A DNA stretch of 64,000 nt from Aureimonas sp. AU22 (GTDB lineage: Bacteria; Pseudomonadota; Alphaproteobacteria; Rhizobiales; Rhizobiaceae). Position 1 is the first letter of the stretch, and the number at the start of each line of letters is the position of its first letter. Both the position numbers and the translations under genes were made by a program. Below are positions 24,659 to 34,976 of this stretch, in pieces. Location of the stretch: assembly GCF_001463745.1 (NCBI RefSeq), contig NZ_BBWJ01000018.1, forward strand, positions 25,398-89,397. The letters run 5' to 3'. The notes beneath the pieces are model-generated. The model saw only the letters and a list, made by a program, of their open reading frames with translations, had not been told where the DNA came from and searched no databases.

Positions 24659-26098
24659 ATGATCAGACGGAAGGGGCCGATCCTGGCAGCGGCGGTGATC
24701 GCGGCCTTTGCCCTCGGATGGTATCGCGGGCTCTTCGGGGTCGATCAGATTGCGCCACCGGCAACGTCGCCGGGCGGCCCGACGGTATCGGGCGAGGTCG
24801 GCGAGGGTGGCGCGCCGTCCGTTCGACAAGGATCGGTTTCGAACTCTGCTTCCGTCGGGTCGTCATCGTCGCCGGCAGCATCGGTCGTTCCGCCGGGAAC
24901 GTCGACCCAGCCCCCGATCCAAGAGACCACTGCAAGCCCCGACGGCCCGAAGACGACTGCCGCTCCCGCGTTCGACATCGTGCGGGTGGATCCGGACGGA
25001 TCGACGGTGGTCGCGGGCAAGGGGGCGGCCAACGAAACCATTGCCCTCACGAACGGAACGCAGACATTCGGAGAGGCGCGCACCAACGCCAACGGCGATT
25101 TCGTCATGACGCTGTCGCTGCCAACCGGCAGCCACCGGCTTCAGCTGGCCCAGGGCGGCGATGTCGTTTCGAGCGATGCGGCGGTGGTGAACGTACCGGC
25201 GAAGGACAAGCCGGAGGAGTTGCTGGTGATGATGCAGCGTCCGGGCGAGGCGAGCGAGATTCTGCAGCGGCCCGAAGAGACACCGGTCGCGCAGGCGCCG
25301 CACCGACCGGAGGCCGCTCCGGCCGAGCCGCAGCAGGCGGACCGGAATGCCGAACTCGCAAGTGCATCGCCGACCGTCCCGGCCACCGAAGCAAGCCCGG
25401 CGGCGCAACCGCGTGCAGGGAGCCTGTCTGTCGAGGCCGTCGAGATCGAAGGCAATCGTCTGTTCGTTGCCGGCGCGGCGAAGGATAAGTCGACGGTCCG
25501 TGTCTATCTGGACGACCAGTCGATCGCGGAAACCGAAAGCGGGGCGGGCGACCGGTTCATTGCCAGCGCACGAACGGATGTGGCCGTCGGCGACCACACG
25601 GTCCGTGCCGATGTCGTCGATGAACGCGGGCAGGTCATCGAGCGTGTGGAGGTCCCGTTCCGGCGTCCGGAAGGAAGCACCATGGCGGCTGTCGCCGCAC
25701 TGCCGCCTTCGGCTCCGGACGCGAGTTCGTCCAAAGCGCCCGGCGCGACAGTTGCAACGGTTCCGTCGGCGCCCGAGCAGTCGCCTGGGGAGGGCGGACC
25801 GGCCTCCGCTTCGGGAGCCGTCGGCAACGTGGCAACGGATGCCTCGGGCGCCGCGGCCGGCCTCGGAGAACCGGAGATCGTTCGGCAGCCTGCGTTGCAG
25901 GCGTCCGCGTCGCGGGTCATCATCCGGCGCGGCGACACGCTGTGGCGCATCTCGCGAACGACCTACGGCCGAGGCAGCCGCTACACGGTGATCTACCTCG
26001 CCAACGGCGACCAGATCCGCGATCCCAACCGGATCTATCCCGGGCAGGTCTTCCGGATGCCGGACGGCGACGAGCCCGACGCGCAACCGCGCGGATGA
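24659..26098 (+). CDS. LysM-domain envelope protein with two Ig-like modules
   Basis: This is a 479-residue protein. Residues 7-22 (ILAAAVIAAFALGWY) form an N-terminal membrane anchor. A Ser/Pro/Gly-rich linker leads to a beta-rich module at about 103-170 (PDGSTVVAGKGAANETIALT...). After a Pro/Ala-rich spacer, a second similar module lies at about 255-340 (EGNRLFVAGAAKDKSTVRVYLDDQ). A single C-terminal LysM follows at about 420-472: VIIRRGDTLWRISRTTYGRG, then IYLANGDQIRDPNRIYPGQV. LysM binds peptidoglycan N-acetylglucosamine, so the protein probably bridges the inner membrane and the wall. An AAGGGA Shine-Dalgarno precedes the ATG. It stands upstream of the Atm1-type exporter, separated by 134 bases with a hairpin. 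Confidence 0.82.
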   Translation: MIRRKGPILAAAVIAAFALGWYRGLFGVDQIAPPATSPGGPTVSGEVGEGGAPSVRQGSVSNSASVGSSSSPAASVVPPGTSTQPPIQETTASPDGPKTTAAPAFDIVRVDPDGSTVVAGKGAANETIALTNGTQTFGEARTNANGDFVMTLSLPTGSHRLQLAQGGDVVSSDAAVVNVPAKDKPEELLVMMQRPGEASEILQRPEETPVAQAPHRPEAAPAEPQQADRNAELASASPTVPATEASPAAQPRAGSLSVEAVEIEGNRLFVAGAAKDKSTVRVYLDDQSIAETESGAGDRFIASARTDVAVGDHTVRADVVDERGQVIERVEVPFRRPEGSTMAAVAALPPSAPDASSSKAPGATVATVPSAPEQSPGEGGPASASGAVGNVATDASGAAAGLGEPEIVRQPALQASASRVIIRRGDTLWRISRTTYGRGSRYTVIYLANGDQIRDPNRIYPGQVFRMPDGDEPDAQPRG

Positions 26099-26182
26099 GC
26101 AAGGGGACCCTTCGGCAGGACCGTTTCCGCGAGCCGCCTGGGGTGGCCCTCCGCGACGCGGAAAGCTAGAAGCGTTCCAAAA

Positions 26183-26206
26183 GGGCGCGCGGCCATCGTC
26201 GCGCCC
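26183..26206. terminator. hairpin after the LysM gene
   Basis: GGGCGCG (26183-26189) pairs with CGCGCCC (26200-26206) around a 10-base loop. A looser inverted repeat, TTTCCGCG/CGCGGAAA (26124-26131 and 26157-26164), lies just before it. No T-tract follows, so termination is only possible, not shown. Confidence 0.3.
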
Positions 26207-26232
26207 GCTTCCCGCGACGGAACGCCCCTGCC

Positions 26233-28128
26233 TTGTCCGATACATCCCAACCTTCCGCGGCCGGCGAAAGCCGCGTCATGTGGCGAACCCTGAAGAGCCT
26301 CTGGCCCTATATGTGGCCGGAGGGCCGGCCCGATCTGCGGGCGCGGGTCGTCTGGGCGAGCTTCTACCTCGTGCTCGCCAAGCTCCTGACCGTCGGCATT
26401 CCCTACTTCTTCAAGTGGGCCACCGATGCGCTGGACGGCGCCCATACGGCGCAGCAGTGGTTGCCGCTGGTGCTGACCGGGGCGGTGACGCTGGTCGTCG
26501 CCTACAACGTCGCGCGTGTCGTTTCGGTGGCGCTGAACCAGTTGCGCGACTCCCTCTTCGCGAGCGTCGGTCAGCATGCGGTTCGCGTCCTGGCCTTCAA
26601 GACCTTCGTTCACATGCACCAGTTGTCGCTGCGCTTCCATCTGGAGCGACGCACCGGTGGGCTCAGCCGCATCATCGAACGCGGCACGAAGGGCATCGAG
26701 ACGATCGTGCGCTTCACGATCCTCAATACGGTCCCGACGATCCTGGAATTCGCGCTAACCGCGGCGATCTTCGGGTTCGCCTACGGCTGGCGCTACCTCG
26801 TGGTCGTGGCCGTCACGGTGTTCGCCTATGGCTGGTTCACGATCAAGGCCAGTGATTGGCGCATCGCGATCCGCCGGGAGATGAACGATTCCGACACGGA
26901 AGCGAACACCAAGGCGATCGACTCGCTCCTGAACTTCGAAACCGTGAAGTACTTCGGCAACGAGACCATGGAGGCCGAGCGCTTCGATCGGTCGATGGCG
27001 CGCTACGAGAAGGCGGCGACGCAGACGTGGACGTCGCTCGGCTGGCTCAATTTCGGCCAGGGCGTGATCTTCTCGGCGGGAATGGGCGTCACCATGGTCA
27101 TGTCGGCGCTGGAGGTGCGCGCCGGCACGCAGACGCTGGGTGACTTCGTCTTCATCAACGCCATGCTGATGCAGCTTTCGGTGCCGCTTAACTTCATCGG
27201 CTTCGTGTATCGCGAAATCCGGCAGGGACTGACGGACATGGAGGAGATGTTCCGCCTCCTGCGCATCCGCGAGGAGGTGAAGGACCGGGAAGGCGCGGCC
27301 GACCTGGTGGTCGGGTCCGGCGCGATCCGCTTCGAGGACGTGCACTTCAGCTACGACCCGGAGCGTCCGATTCTCAAGGGTGTCAGCTTCGAGGTTCCGG
27401 CCGGCAAGTCGGTCGCGATCGTCGGGCCGTCCGGTGCGGGCAAGTCGACGATCTCGCGGCTTCTCTTCCGCTTCTACGACGTCCAGTCCGGTCGCATCAC
27501 GATCGACGGGCAGGACATCGCGTCGGTGCGACAGGCGAGCGTGCGCGCGGCGATCGGCATCGTGCCGCAGGACACGGTGCTCTTCAACGATACGATCGCC
27601 TACAACATCCGCTACGGCCGAACGGAAGCGGCGGAAGACGAAGTGCAACGGGCGGCGGCGCTGGCACAGGTCGCCCATTTCATCGAGAGCCTTCCCGAGG
27701 GCTACGACACGATGGTCGGCGAGCGCGGTCTGAAGCTCTCCGGCGGCGAGAAGCAGCGCGTCGCGATCGCTCGCACGATCCTGAAGGCCCCGCCGATCCT
27801 GGTTCTCGACGAGGCGACGTCGGCGCTCGACACCCATACCGAACAGGAGATCCAGAGCGCGCTCCAGCTCGTCTCCCGCCAGCGCACGACGCTGACGATC
27901 GCGCACCGGCTGTCCACCATCGTCGATGCCGACGAGATCATCGTCCTGCGTTCGGGAAAGATCGTGGAACGGGGGTCCCATCGCGTCCTTCTGGCCGCCG
28001 GAGGCCTCTACGCCGAGATGTGGACGATGCAGCGCGAGGCGAACGAGGCGGAAGAGGCGCTTCGCCGCGCGCGCGAAGCGGATGCGCTCGGCGTCATCGA
28101 GCGAAGGCGCCCGGCCGGCGTCGAGTGA
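26233..28128 (+). CDS. Atm1-type ABC exporter (fused permease-ATPase)
   Basis: This is a 631-residue half-transporter that should act as a homodimer. Six membrane helices (about 30-330) precede one ATPase domain. The ATPase has Walker [10 protein letters not shown] (about 398-406), the Q-loop in GIVPQDTVLF, LSGGE near residue 502, Walker B ILVLDEATSALD, and the switch His in TIAHRLST. The N-terminal LKSLWPYMWP and the membrane-domain stretch LNFETVKYFGNE are characteristic of the Atm1/HMT1 group, which exports glutathione-linked metal or sulfur species. The start is a TTG at 26233 (MSDTSQPSA...), since homologues carry a short polar leader; the first ATG is 15 codons later at 26278. Confidence 0.9.
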   Translation: MSDTSQPSAAGESRVMWRTLKSLWPYMWPEGRPDLRARVVWASFYLVLAKLLTVGIPYFFKWATDALDGAHTAQQWLPLVLTGAVTLVVAYNVARVVSVALNQLRDSLFASVGQHAVRVLAFKTFVHMHQLSLRFHLERRTGGLSRIIERGTKGIETIVRFTILNTVPTILEFALTAAIFGFAYGWRYLVVVAVTVFAYGWFTIKASDWRIAIRREMNDSDTEANTKAIDSLLNFETVKYFGNETMEAERFDRSMARYEKAATQTWTSLGWLNFGQGVIFSAGMGVTMVMSALEVRAGTQTLGDFVFINAMLMQLSVPLNFIGFVYREIRQGLTDMEEMFRLLRIREEVKDREGAADLVVGSGAIRFEDVHFSYDPERPILKGVSFEVPAGKSVAIVGPSGAGKSTISRLLFRFYDVQSGRITIDGQDIASVRQASVRAAIGIVPQDTVLFNDTIAYNIRYGRTEAAEDEVQRAAALAQVAHFIESLPEGYDTMVGERGLKLSGGEKQRVAIARTILKAPPILVLDEATSALDTHTEQEIQSALQLVSRQRTTLTIAHRLSTIVDADEIIVLRSGKIVERGSHRVLLAAGGLYAEMWTMQREANEAEEALRRAREADALGVIERRRPAGVE

Positions 28129-28217
28129 CACTCTGCCGCGGCGTTGAGCGCCGGGCGGTTTGCCCCTATGTGTCGGAGCCAGCCAGTTTTCGGCAAACCT
28201 GAAGGATTCCCGCCTCG

Positions 28218-28916
28218 ATGGACATGATCGCCTCGATCCGAAACGTCTTCGTTCCGATCCATCGGGCGGGCTATCCCTTCATCGCGGGTTTCTTCGTCGC
28301 TTCCGTGCTGCTCGGGCTCCTGTGGGAGCCGCTGCTCTGGATCGGATTGATCCTCACCGTCTGGTGCACCTACTTCTTCCGCGATCCCGCCCGCACCACG
28401 CCGGTCGGCGAGGATCTCGTGGTCAGTCCGGCCGACGGCAAGGTCTCGCTCGTGGGCCTCGTGCGGCCGCCGGCCGACCTCGGCCTCGGCGACGAGCCGC
28501 TGCTGCGCGTGTCGATCTTCATGAACGTCTTCGATTGCCACGTGAATCGGGCGCCGGTGCGCGGGCGGATCGACCGGATCATCTACCGGGAAGGCCTCTT
28601 CAAGAACGCCGAGCTCGACAAGGCGAGCGAGGTGAACGAGCGCTCCGGGATGGTGATTTCCAACTCGCATGGCGAGGTCGGCGTGGTGCAGATCGCGGGC
28701 GCCGTCGCCCGGCGTATCATCGTCTTTTCGCGCGCCGGCGAGCATCTGGAGACCGGCGAGCGCTTCGGCCTGATCCGCTTCGGCTCGCGTCTCGACATCT
28801 ACCTGCCGGACGGAGCGATGGCCCGCGTGGCCGAGGGGCAGAAGGCTGTCGCGGGCGAGACGGTGATCGCGGAATTCGGGGCAGGGCACGGCGCCTGGAC
28901 CTGGCGTCGGGACTGA
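28218..28916 (+). CDS. psd: phosphatidylserine decarboxylase proenzyme
   Basis: This is a 232-residue enzyme that turns phosphatidylserine into phosphatidylethanolamine at the inner membrane. It belongs to the short bacterial form. Two hydrophobic segments at about 13-50 anchor it. The C-terminal half ends with [13 protein letters not shown], where self-cleavage between Gly189 and Ser190 makes the pyruvoyl group. Conserved SPADGKV and the [13 protein letters not shown] stretch, with the active-site His, lie between. It is followed four bases later by pssA, so the two steps of phosphatidylethanolamine synthesis share one transcript. Confidence 0.95.
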   Translation: MDMIASIRNVFVPIHRAGYPFIAGFFVASVLLGLLWEPLLWIGLILTVWCTYFFRDPARTTPVGEDLVVSPADGKVSLVGLVRPPADLGLGDEPLLRVSIFMNVFDCHVNRAPVRGRIDRIIYREGLFKNAELDKASEVNERSGMVISNSHGEVGVVQIAGAVARRIIVFSRAGEHLETGERFGLIRFGSRLDIYLPDGAMARVAEGQKAVAGETVIAEFGAGHGAWTWRRD

Positions 28917-28920
28917 GCGC

Positions 28921-29700
28921 ATGAGCGATCCCGTCGACACCCCGCCGGCCGCCCCTCCGTCGCGCATCCCCATCCGGCAGATCCTGCCGAACATCATCAC
29001 GATTCTGTCGATCTGCGCGGGCGTCACGGGCATCCGTTTCGCCTTCGAAGGGCGCTTTGAACTCGCCGTGGGTCTCGTCCTTGGCGCGGCCTTCCTCGAC
29101 GGCATCGACGGTCGCCTCGCGCGCCTCGTCAACGGACAGAGCCGGTTCGGGGCCGAGATGGACTCGCTTGCCGACATCGTGAACTTCGGCGTCGCGCCCG
29201 CTCTGCTTCTCTACGCCTACACGCTGCACGACGTCGGCTCGTTCGGGTGGATCTGCGCGCTTCTCTACATCGCCGGCTGTGCGCTGCGCCTCGCTCGCTT
29301 CAACACGATGCTGGACGAGCCCAACAAGCCGGCCTGGAAGAGCGCTTACTTCACCGGCATTCCGTCGCCCGCCGGAGCGGGGCTGGCCCTGTTTCCGGTC
29401 TATCTCGGCTTCACCAGCAACCTGGCCTTTCCCGACATCGCCCCGGCGGCGGCGGCCATCTACCTCGTGATCGTCGGCGTCCTCATGGCCAGCCACATCC
29501 CGACCTATTCCGGCAAGACGATCGGCATACCGCTACGGCGCGAGTACGTGGCGCCGGCGGTTCTCTTCGTCGTCCTCTATATCGGCCTGCTGTTGAGCTT
29601 CTTCTGGGAGACGCTGACGGTCTCGGCGGTCGTCTACTACGCGACGATCCCGTTCTCGATCCGCTCCTACCGAAAGCAGGCGCGGCGCCCGGTGCCCTGA
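28921..29700 (+). CDS. pssA: CDP-diacylglycerol--serine O-phosphatidyltransferase
   Basis: This is a 259-residue polytopic membrane enzyme that condenses CDP-diacylglycerol with serine to give phosphatidylserine, the substrate of the Psd encoded just upstream. The CDP-alcohol phosphatidyltransferase signature is exact: DGRLARL, eight residues on G, then D and D in the DG-x2-AR-x8-G-x3-D-x3-D spacing (about 64-86, ending in AEMDSLAD). Helices run to the C-terminus, which is short and basic. The four-base gap after psd indicates co-transcription. Confidence 0.94.
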   Translation: MSDPVDTPPAAPPSRIPIRQILPNIITILSICAGVTGIRFAFEGRFELAVGLVLGAAFLDGIDGRLARLVNGQSRFGAEMDSLADIVNFGVAPALLLYAYTLHDVGSFGWICALLYIAGCALRLARFNTMLDEPNKPAWKSAYFTGIPSPAGAGLALFPVYLGFTSNLAFPDIAPAAAAIYLVIVGVLMASHIPTYSGKTIGIPLRREYVAPAVLFVVLYIGLLLSFFWETLTVSAVVYYATIPFSIRSYRKQARRPVP

Positions 29701-29711
29701 AAGACCAAGCG

Positions 29712-30266
29712 ATGGCCAAGCAGTTCGAACGGATCGAACCGGTACACCGGCAGATGATGGCGCGTCAGGCGATCTTCTTCGTCGGCTCAGCGGCGGGCGA
29801 CAGTCGCGTCAATATCTCGCCGCGCTCGACCACCCATTTCCACGTGCTCGGCGATCTCACCGTCGCCTATCTCGATCTCACCGGCAGCGGCAGCGAAACG
29901 GCGGCCCATGCGAAGGCGGGCGGGCGGGCAACGCTGATGTTCTGCACATTCGACGGTGCGCCGCAGATCCTGCGGCTCTATGGCCGTCCGCGCATCTCCT
30001 TTCGCGGCTCGGCCGACTACCGGACCATTCTGAGCGAGCGATACCCGCAAGGGGAGCCGGTGGGTGCACGGCAGGTCGTGACGATCGATCTCGATCTCGT
30101 CCAAACCTCCTGCGGTTACGCCGTGCCGCTTTTCGAGCACGTGGGCGAGCGACCCGTTCTCGATCGCTGGGCCGAGGCGAAGGGCGAGGAAGGCCTCGAC
30201 GCCTATCGGCGCGAGAAGAACATGACGAGCATCGACGGCCTGCCCACAGGGCTTGGCGACGCCTGA
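29712..30266 (+). CDS. pyridoxamine 5'-phosphate oxidase-family (FMN-binding split barrel) protein
   Basis: This is a 184-residue protein of the PNPOx-like split-barrel group. The N-terminal part FFVGSAAGDSRVNISPRST is typical, followed by TVAYLDLTGSGSETAAHA and GRATLMFCTFDGAPQILRLYG. These proteins bind FMN, F420 or haem; which one cannot be told, and true pyridoxal-phosphate synthesis is unlikely because the C-terminal PdxH signature is missing. It starts 11 bases after pssA and is probably read from the same transcript. It converges on the SDR gene five bases beyond its stop. Confidence 0.8.
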   Translation: MAKQFERIEPVHRQMMARQAIFFVGSAAGDSRVNISPRSTTHFHVLGDLTVAYLDLTGSGSETAAHAKAGGRATLMFCTFDGAPQILRLYGRPRISFRGSADYRTILSERYPQGEPVGARQVVTIDLDLVQTSCGYAVPLFEHVGERPVLDRWAEAKGEEGLDAYRREKNMTSIDGLPTGLGDA

Positions 30267-30271
30267 CGCCC

Positions 30272-31012
30272 TCAGTCGGGCATATGGTAGGTCATGAACC
30301 GGTTCTGCCGGACGTCGAAGAGGCGGCCGGTCTCCATGCAGGACGGGTAGGCCAACGGGACGATGCGCGAGGCGACATCGGACGGCGTCGGCAGCGTGTT
30401 CGGATCCTCGCCGGGCATGGCGAGGGCGCGCATGGCGGTGCGGGTGCCGCCCGGATTGACCGAGTTCACCCGAAGGGCAAGGTTCTGCGTTTCCGCCGCC
30501 CATGAGCGGCCGAGCGCTTCGAGCGCGGCTTTGGTGGCGGCATAGAGGCCCCAGTAGGCCTTGCAGGAATGCGCCGCGCCGGACGACAGGAGGATGGCGC
30601 GGCCGGCGTCCGACACGCGCAGCAGCGGATCCACAGCGCGGATCAGGCGCCACGCGGACGTGACGTTGATCGCCATCGTGCGGTCGAAGGTCTTCGCCTC
30701 GATATGACCGATCGGGCTGAGCGTGCCGAGCGCGCCCGCATTGACGACGAGGACGTCGAGCTTGCCCCAGCGCTCGTGGATCGCAGCGCCCATGCGGTCG
30801 ACGCCGGGCCCGTCCGTGAGGTCCAGCGGCACGAGCGTCGTCGAGCCGCCGGCCTTCTGGATCTCGTCATCGAGCTCCTCGAGCCCACCCACGGTGCGGG
30901 CGACCGCGACGACATGCGCGCCCTCGGCCGCAAGCTGCTTGGCCAGATGATAGCCGATGCCGCGCGAGGCGCCGGTTACGAGCGCGATGCGCCCCTCGAG
31001 CTGGCCGGGCAT
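30272..31012 (-). CDS. short-chain dehydrogenase/reductase
   Basis: This is a 246-residue classical SDR that should reduce or oxidise a carbonyl/alcohol with NAD(P)(H). The cofactor loop is TGASRGIG (about 14-21), then NAG in VVNAGALG (about 92). The catalytic Ser is in LLSSGAA, and Tyr/Lys are in YAATK (about 155-159). The substrate is unknown. It lies 43 bases downstream of purF on the same strand, an arrangement common in Hyphomicrobiales, but there is no known link to purine synthesis. Confidence 0.88.
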   Translation of the reverse strand: MPGQLEGRIALVTGASRGIGYHLAKQLAAEGAHVVAVARTVGGLEELDDEIQKAGGSTTLVPLDLTDGPGVDRMGAAIHERWGKLDVLVVNAGALGTLSPIGHIEAKTFDRTMAINVTSAWRLIRAVDPLLRVSDAGRAILLSSGAAHSCKAYWGLYAATKAALEALGRSWAAETQNLALRVNSVNPGGTRTAMRALAMPGEDPNTLPTPSDVASRIVPLAYPSCMETGRLFDVRQNRFMTYHMPD

Positions 31013-31055
31013 GGACGGAACTCCTGAACGCTTGAGATCGAGACGGGCAGGCGGC

Positions 31056-32531
<1,476 letters not shown>

Positions 32532-32685
32532 CTCACACCCGTTCTGGCCGGTCGCGGCCCGCTGCCCGGTTCCGCCCGGCATATGGGAGCGGAAATGGGG
32601 TTTCGCGAACTAAAATGCGATCGGCACGAACAGATCGCGCCGACCCTGCTTCCATCCTACAGCCGGCGGGGCGACCCGCCGGTGA

Positions 32686-33318
32686 TCAGTTGGCCGGAGC
32701 GTCGGCCGGTTCCTCGTTGTCGCGGATCGCGTCCTCGATCGAGCCCGGCTGTTCCGCGGCAGGGTTTTCGCCGGCCGGCGCACCATCGGCGTTCGGCGCC
32801 GGCGTGCCGAAGCGCTCGCGGATCGTTTCCTGCGGATCGTCGGGCAGGGCGCTGACGAGTCGGTTGCCGAGCTCGTCGAGAAGCGGCTTGGAACGGGCCT
32901 GCGCCACCCAGGGCGGCTGGTTTCCCGATTGCGGCGGCGTCAACCAGTTGAAGAACACCATCGCCACCACGACGAGAAGCAGGCCGCGCGCGGCACCGAA
33001 CAGGAAACCCAGCGTCCGATCGATCGCGCCGATGCGGGAATCGATGATGAAGTCGGCGATCTTGAGCGTGATGAAGGAGACGACGATCAGCGTGCCGAAG
33101 AAGATCGTCGCCGCCGAAGCGACGAGGGCCACCTTCTCGTTGTGGATGTAGTTCGACATGAACGGCGTCAGCTGTTCGTAGAACATGTAGGCCGCCGCCG
33201 CCGCCGCGACCCAGCTCAGCACCGACAGGATCTCGCGCGAGAAGCCGCGCACCATCGCCAGAAGCCCCGAAACGAGCATGATGGCGATCAGGATCGCGTC
33301 CAGCAGGGTGACGGTCAT
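32686..33318 (-). CDS. cvpA: CvpA-family membrane protein
   Basis: This is a 210-residue inner-membrane protein with four helices in the first 130 residues (LLDAILIAIMLVSGLLAMVRG, then VLSWVAAAAAAYMF, and two more) and the family stretch GAIDRTLGFLFGAARGLLLV. The C-terminal 80 residues are polar, rich in Pro, Ala, Asp and Glu, and probably disordered. CvpA is needed for colicin V production and envelope-stress tolerance in other bacteria; its biochemical role is unclear. Placement before purF is conserved widely. The start MTVTLLDA at 33318 is chosen over an upstream in-frame codon at 33351. Confidence 0.9.
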   Translation of the reverse strand: MTVTLLDAILIAIMLVSGLLAMVRGFSREILSVLSWVAAAAAAYMFYEQLTPFMSNYIHNEKVALVASAATIFFGTLIVVSFITLKIADFIIDSRIGAIDRTLGFLFGAARGLLLVVVAMVFFNWLTPPQSGNQPPWVAQARSKPLLDELGNRLVSALPDDPQETIRERFGTPAPNADGAPAGENPAAEQPGSIEDAIRDNEEPADAPAN

Positions 33319-33398
33319 TCGATTTCCGGTCTGGCATCCATCGGGCGGCACGACCGTCGCCCGTTACCTGTGTCTTACACTGCGAAGAGGGCGGAAAA

Positions 33399-34787
33399 TC
33401 AAGCCTCCGATTGAACCTGGCGCCCCGCGACCCTGGCGACAAGGTGCGGAAGGCTCTCGACCTCATGCGCCGCGACGTCCCGGTTGCGGGGCAGATCGGC
33501 GCTTGCGGCGGGAAGGACGGACTGCCGGAAGCCGAGCTTTTCCGCTTCCTTCAGCCTCTGCCCGGCATGCGCGACGGGGCGCACGGAGCCGGAGAGGCTG
33601 ATCTCGCCGAAATAGACGCAGTCGGTCGGCAACGGCTGGCCGGAGAGGGACGAGACGAGGGCGGCTGCCACCGCGAGGTCCGCCGCAGGCTCCTGGATGC
33701 GATAGCCGCCCGCGACGTTGAGATACACGTCGTGTTGACCCAGCCGGACGCCGCAATGCGCCTCCAGCACCGCCAGCACCATGGCGAGGCGCGGCTGGTC
33801 CCAGCCCAGCACGGATCGCCGGGGCGTGCCGAGCGTCGACGGAGCGACAAGCGCCTGGATCTCCACCAGCACCGGGCGGGTGCCCTCCATTCCCGCGAAG
33901 ACGGCGGCGCCGGGGGCTTGCGCGTTGCGCTCGCCGAGGAACAGCTCGGACGGGTTCTGCACTTCGCGCAGGCCGATGTCGCTCATCTCGAAGACGCCGA
34001 TCTCGTCCGTCGGTCCGAACCGGTTCTTGACGGTGCGCAGGATGCGGTAGTGGTGCCCGCCTTCGCCTTCGAAATAGAGAACGGCGTCCACCATGTGCTC
34101 GACGACGCGGGGCCCTGCGATCTGGCCTTCCTTGGTCACGTGGCCCACGAGGATCACCGCCGCACCGCTCGACTTGGCGTAGCGGATCAGGGCCTGGGAG
34201 CCCGCACGCACCTGCGTCACCGTTCCCGGCGCGGATTCGGCCATGTCGGTCCAGACCGTCTGGATGGAGTCGATGATCACGAGGTCCGGACGCTTGTCCT
34301 CGGCGAGCGTCGCGAGGATGTCCTCGATGTTCGTCTCGGCCATGAGCAGGACGTTCGTATCGGCCGCCTTGAGGCGCTGCGCCCGCAGGCGCACCTGCGC
34401 CACGGCTTCCTCGCCCGACACGTAGATCACCTTGTGCCCGCCGCGCGCGAGGGCGGCGGCCGCCTGCATCAGGAGCGTCGACTTGCCGATGCCGGGGTCG
34501 CCGCCGACCAGAAGCGCCGAGCCGCGCACGAAGCCGCCGCCGGTGACGCGATCGAGTTCCGCGATCCCCGAGATGATGCGCGGCGCTTCCTCGGTCTCGC
34601 CGGACAGCGGCAGGAGGGCGGCCGGGCGCCCCTTGCGCTTCGACCGCAGCGGGCCGCCACCGATGCCGTTGGTGTCGTTCTCCTCGACGATCGTGTTCCA
34701 CTCGCCGCAGGATTCGCACTTGCCCTGCCAGCGATTGAACACCGAACCGCAGTTCTGACAGATGAAGGAAATCTTGTTCTTGGCCAT
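33399..34787 (-). CDS. radA: DNA repair protein RadA (Sms)
   Basis: This is a 462-residue cytoplasmic ATPase that drives branch migration in recombinational repair. Its three parts are visible: an N-terminal zinc finger with CQNC and CESC (about 9-28), a RecA-like ATPase with Walker A GGDPGIGKST (about 94-103) and the RadA-specific KNRFG, and a C-terminal Lon-protease-like domain. The ATG at 34787 is used; a GTG two codons upstream is possible. It is transcribed away from poxB and lies 80 bases ahead of cvpA on the same strand. Confidence 0.96.
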   Translation of the reverse strand: MAKNKISFICQNCGSVFNRWQGKCESCGEWNTIVEENDTNGIGGGPLRSKRKGRPAALLPLSGETEEAPRIISGIAELDRVTGGGFVRGSALLVGGDPGIGKSTLLMQAAAALARGGHKVIYVSGEEAVAQVRLRAQRLKAADTNVLLMAETNIEDILATLAEDKRPDLVIIDSIQTVWTDMAESAPGTVTQVRAGSQALIRYAKSSGAAVILVGHVTKEGQIAGPRVVEHMVDAVLYFEGEGGHHYRILRTVKNRFGPTDEIGVFEMSDIGLREVQNPSELFLGERNAQAPGAAVFAGMEGTRPVLVEIQALVAPSTLGTPRRSVLGWDQPRLAMVLAVLEAHCGVRLGQHDVYLNVAGGYRIQEPAADLAVAAALVSSLSGQPLPTDCVYFGEISLSGSVRPVAHAGQRLKEAEKLGFRQSVLPAASADLPRNRDVAAHEVESLPHLVARVAGRQVQSEA

Positions 34788-34976
34788 GCGCACCGCGACG
34801 TCGGGAGTCGTGCTCTAGATGGCATGGGAACAAAAGGGAAACAAGGCGGGAGGCTGCCTGCGCCGCCCTATGCTCTCGGTGCATCCCTGCAACGCGTGGT
34901 GCGGCAGGAACGCCTCGTTCGCGCGACCGTTGTGCCGTCATCGGGAGGACGATGCAGCGCGCGCTGGAGCACACAC

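Noticed and set aside
33411..34976. 522-residue N-terminal extension of PoxB
   Set aside because: It is antisense to radA. PoxB begins at the ATG at 34977 with the standard N-terminus and exactly the E. coli length.
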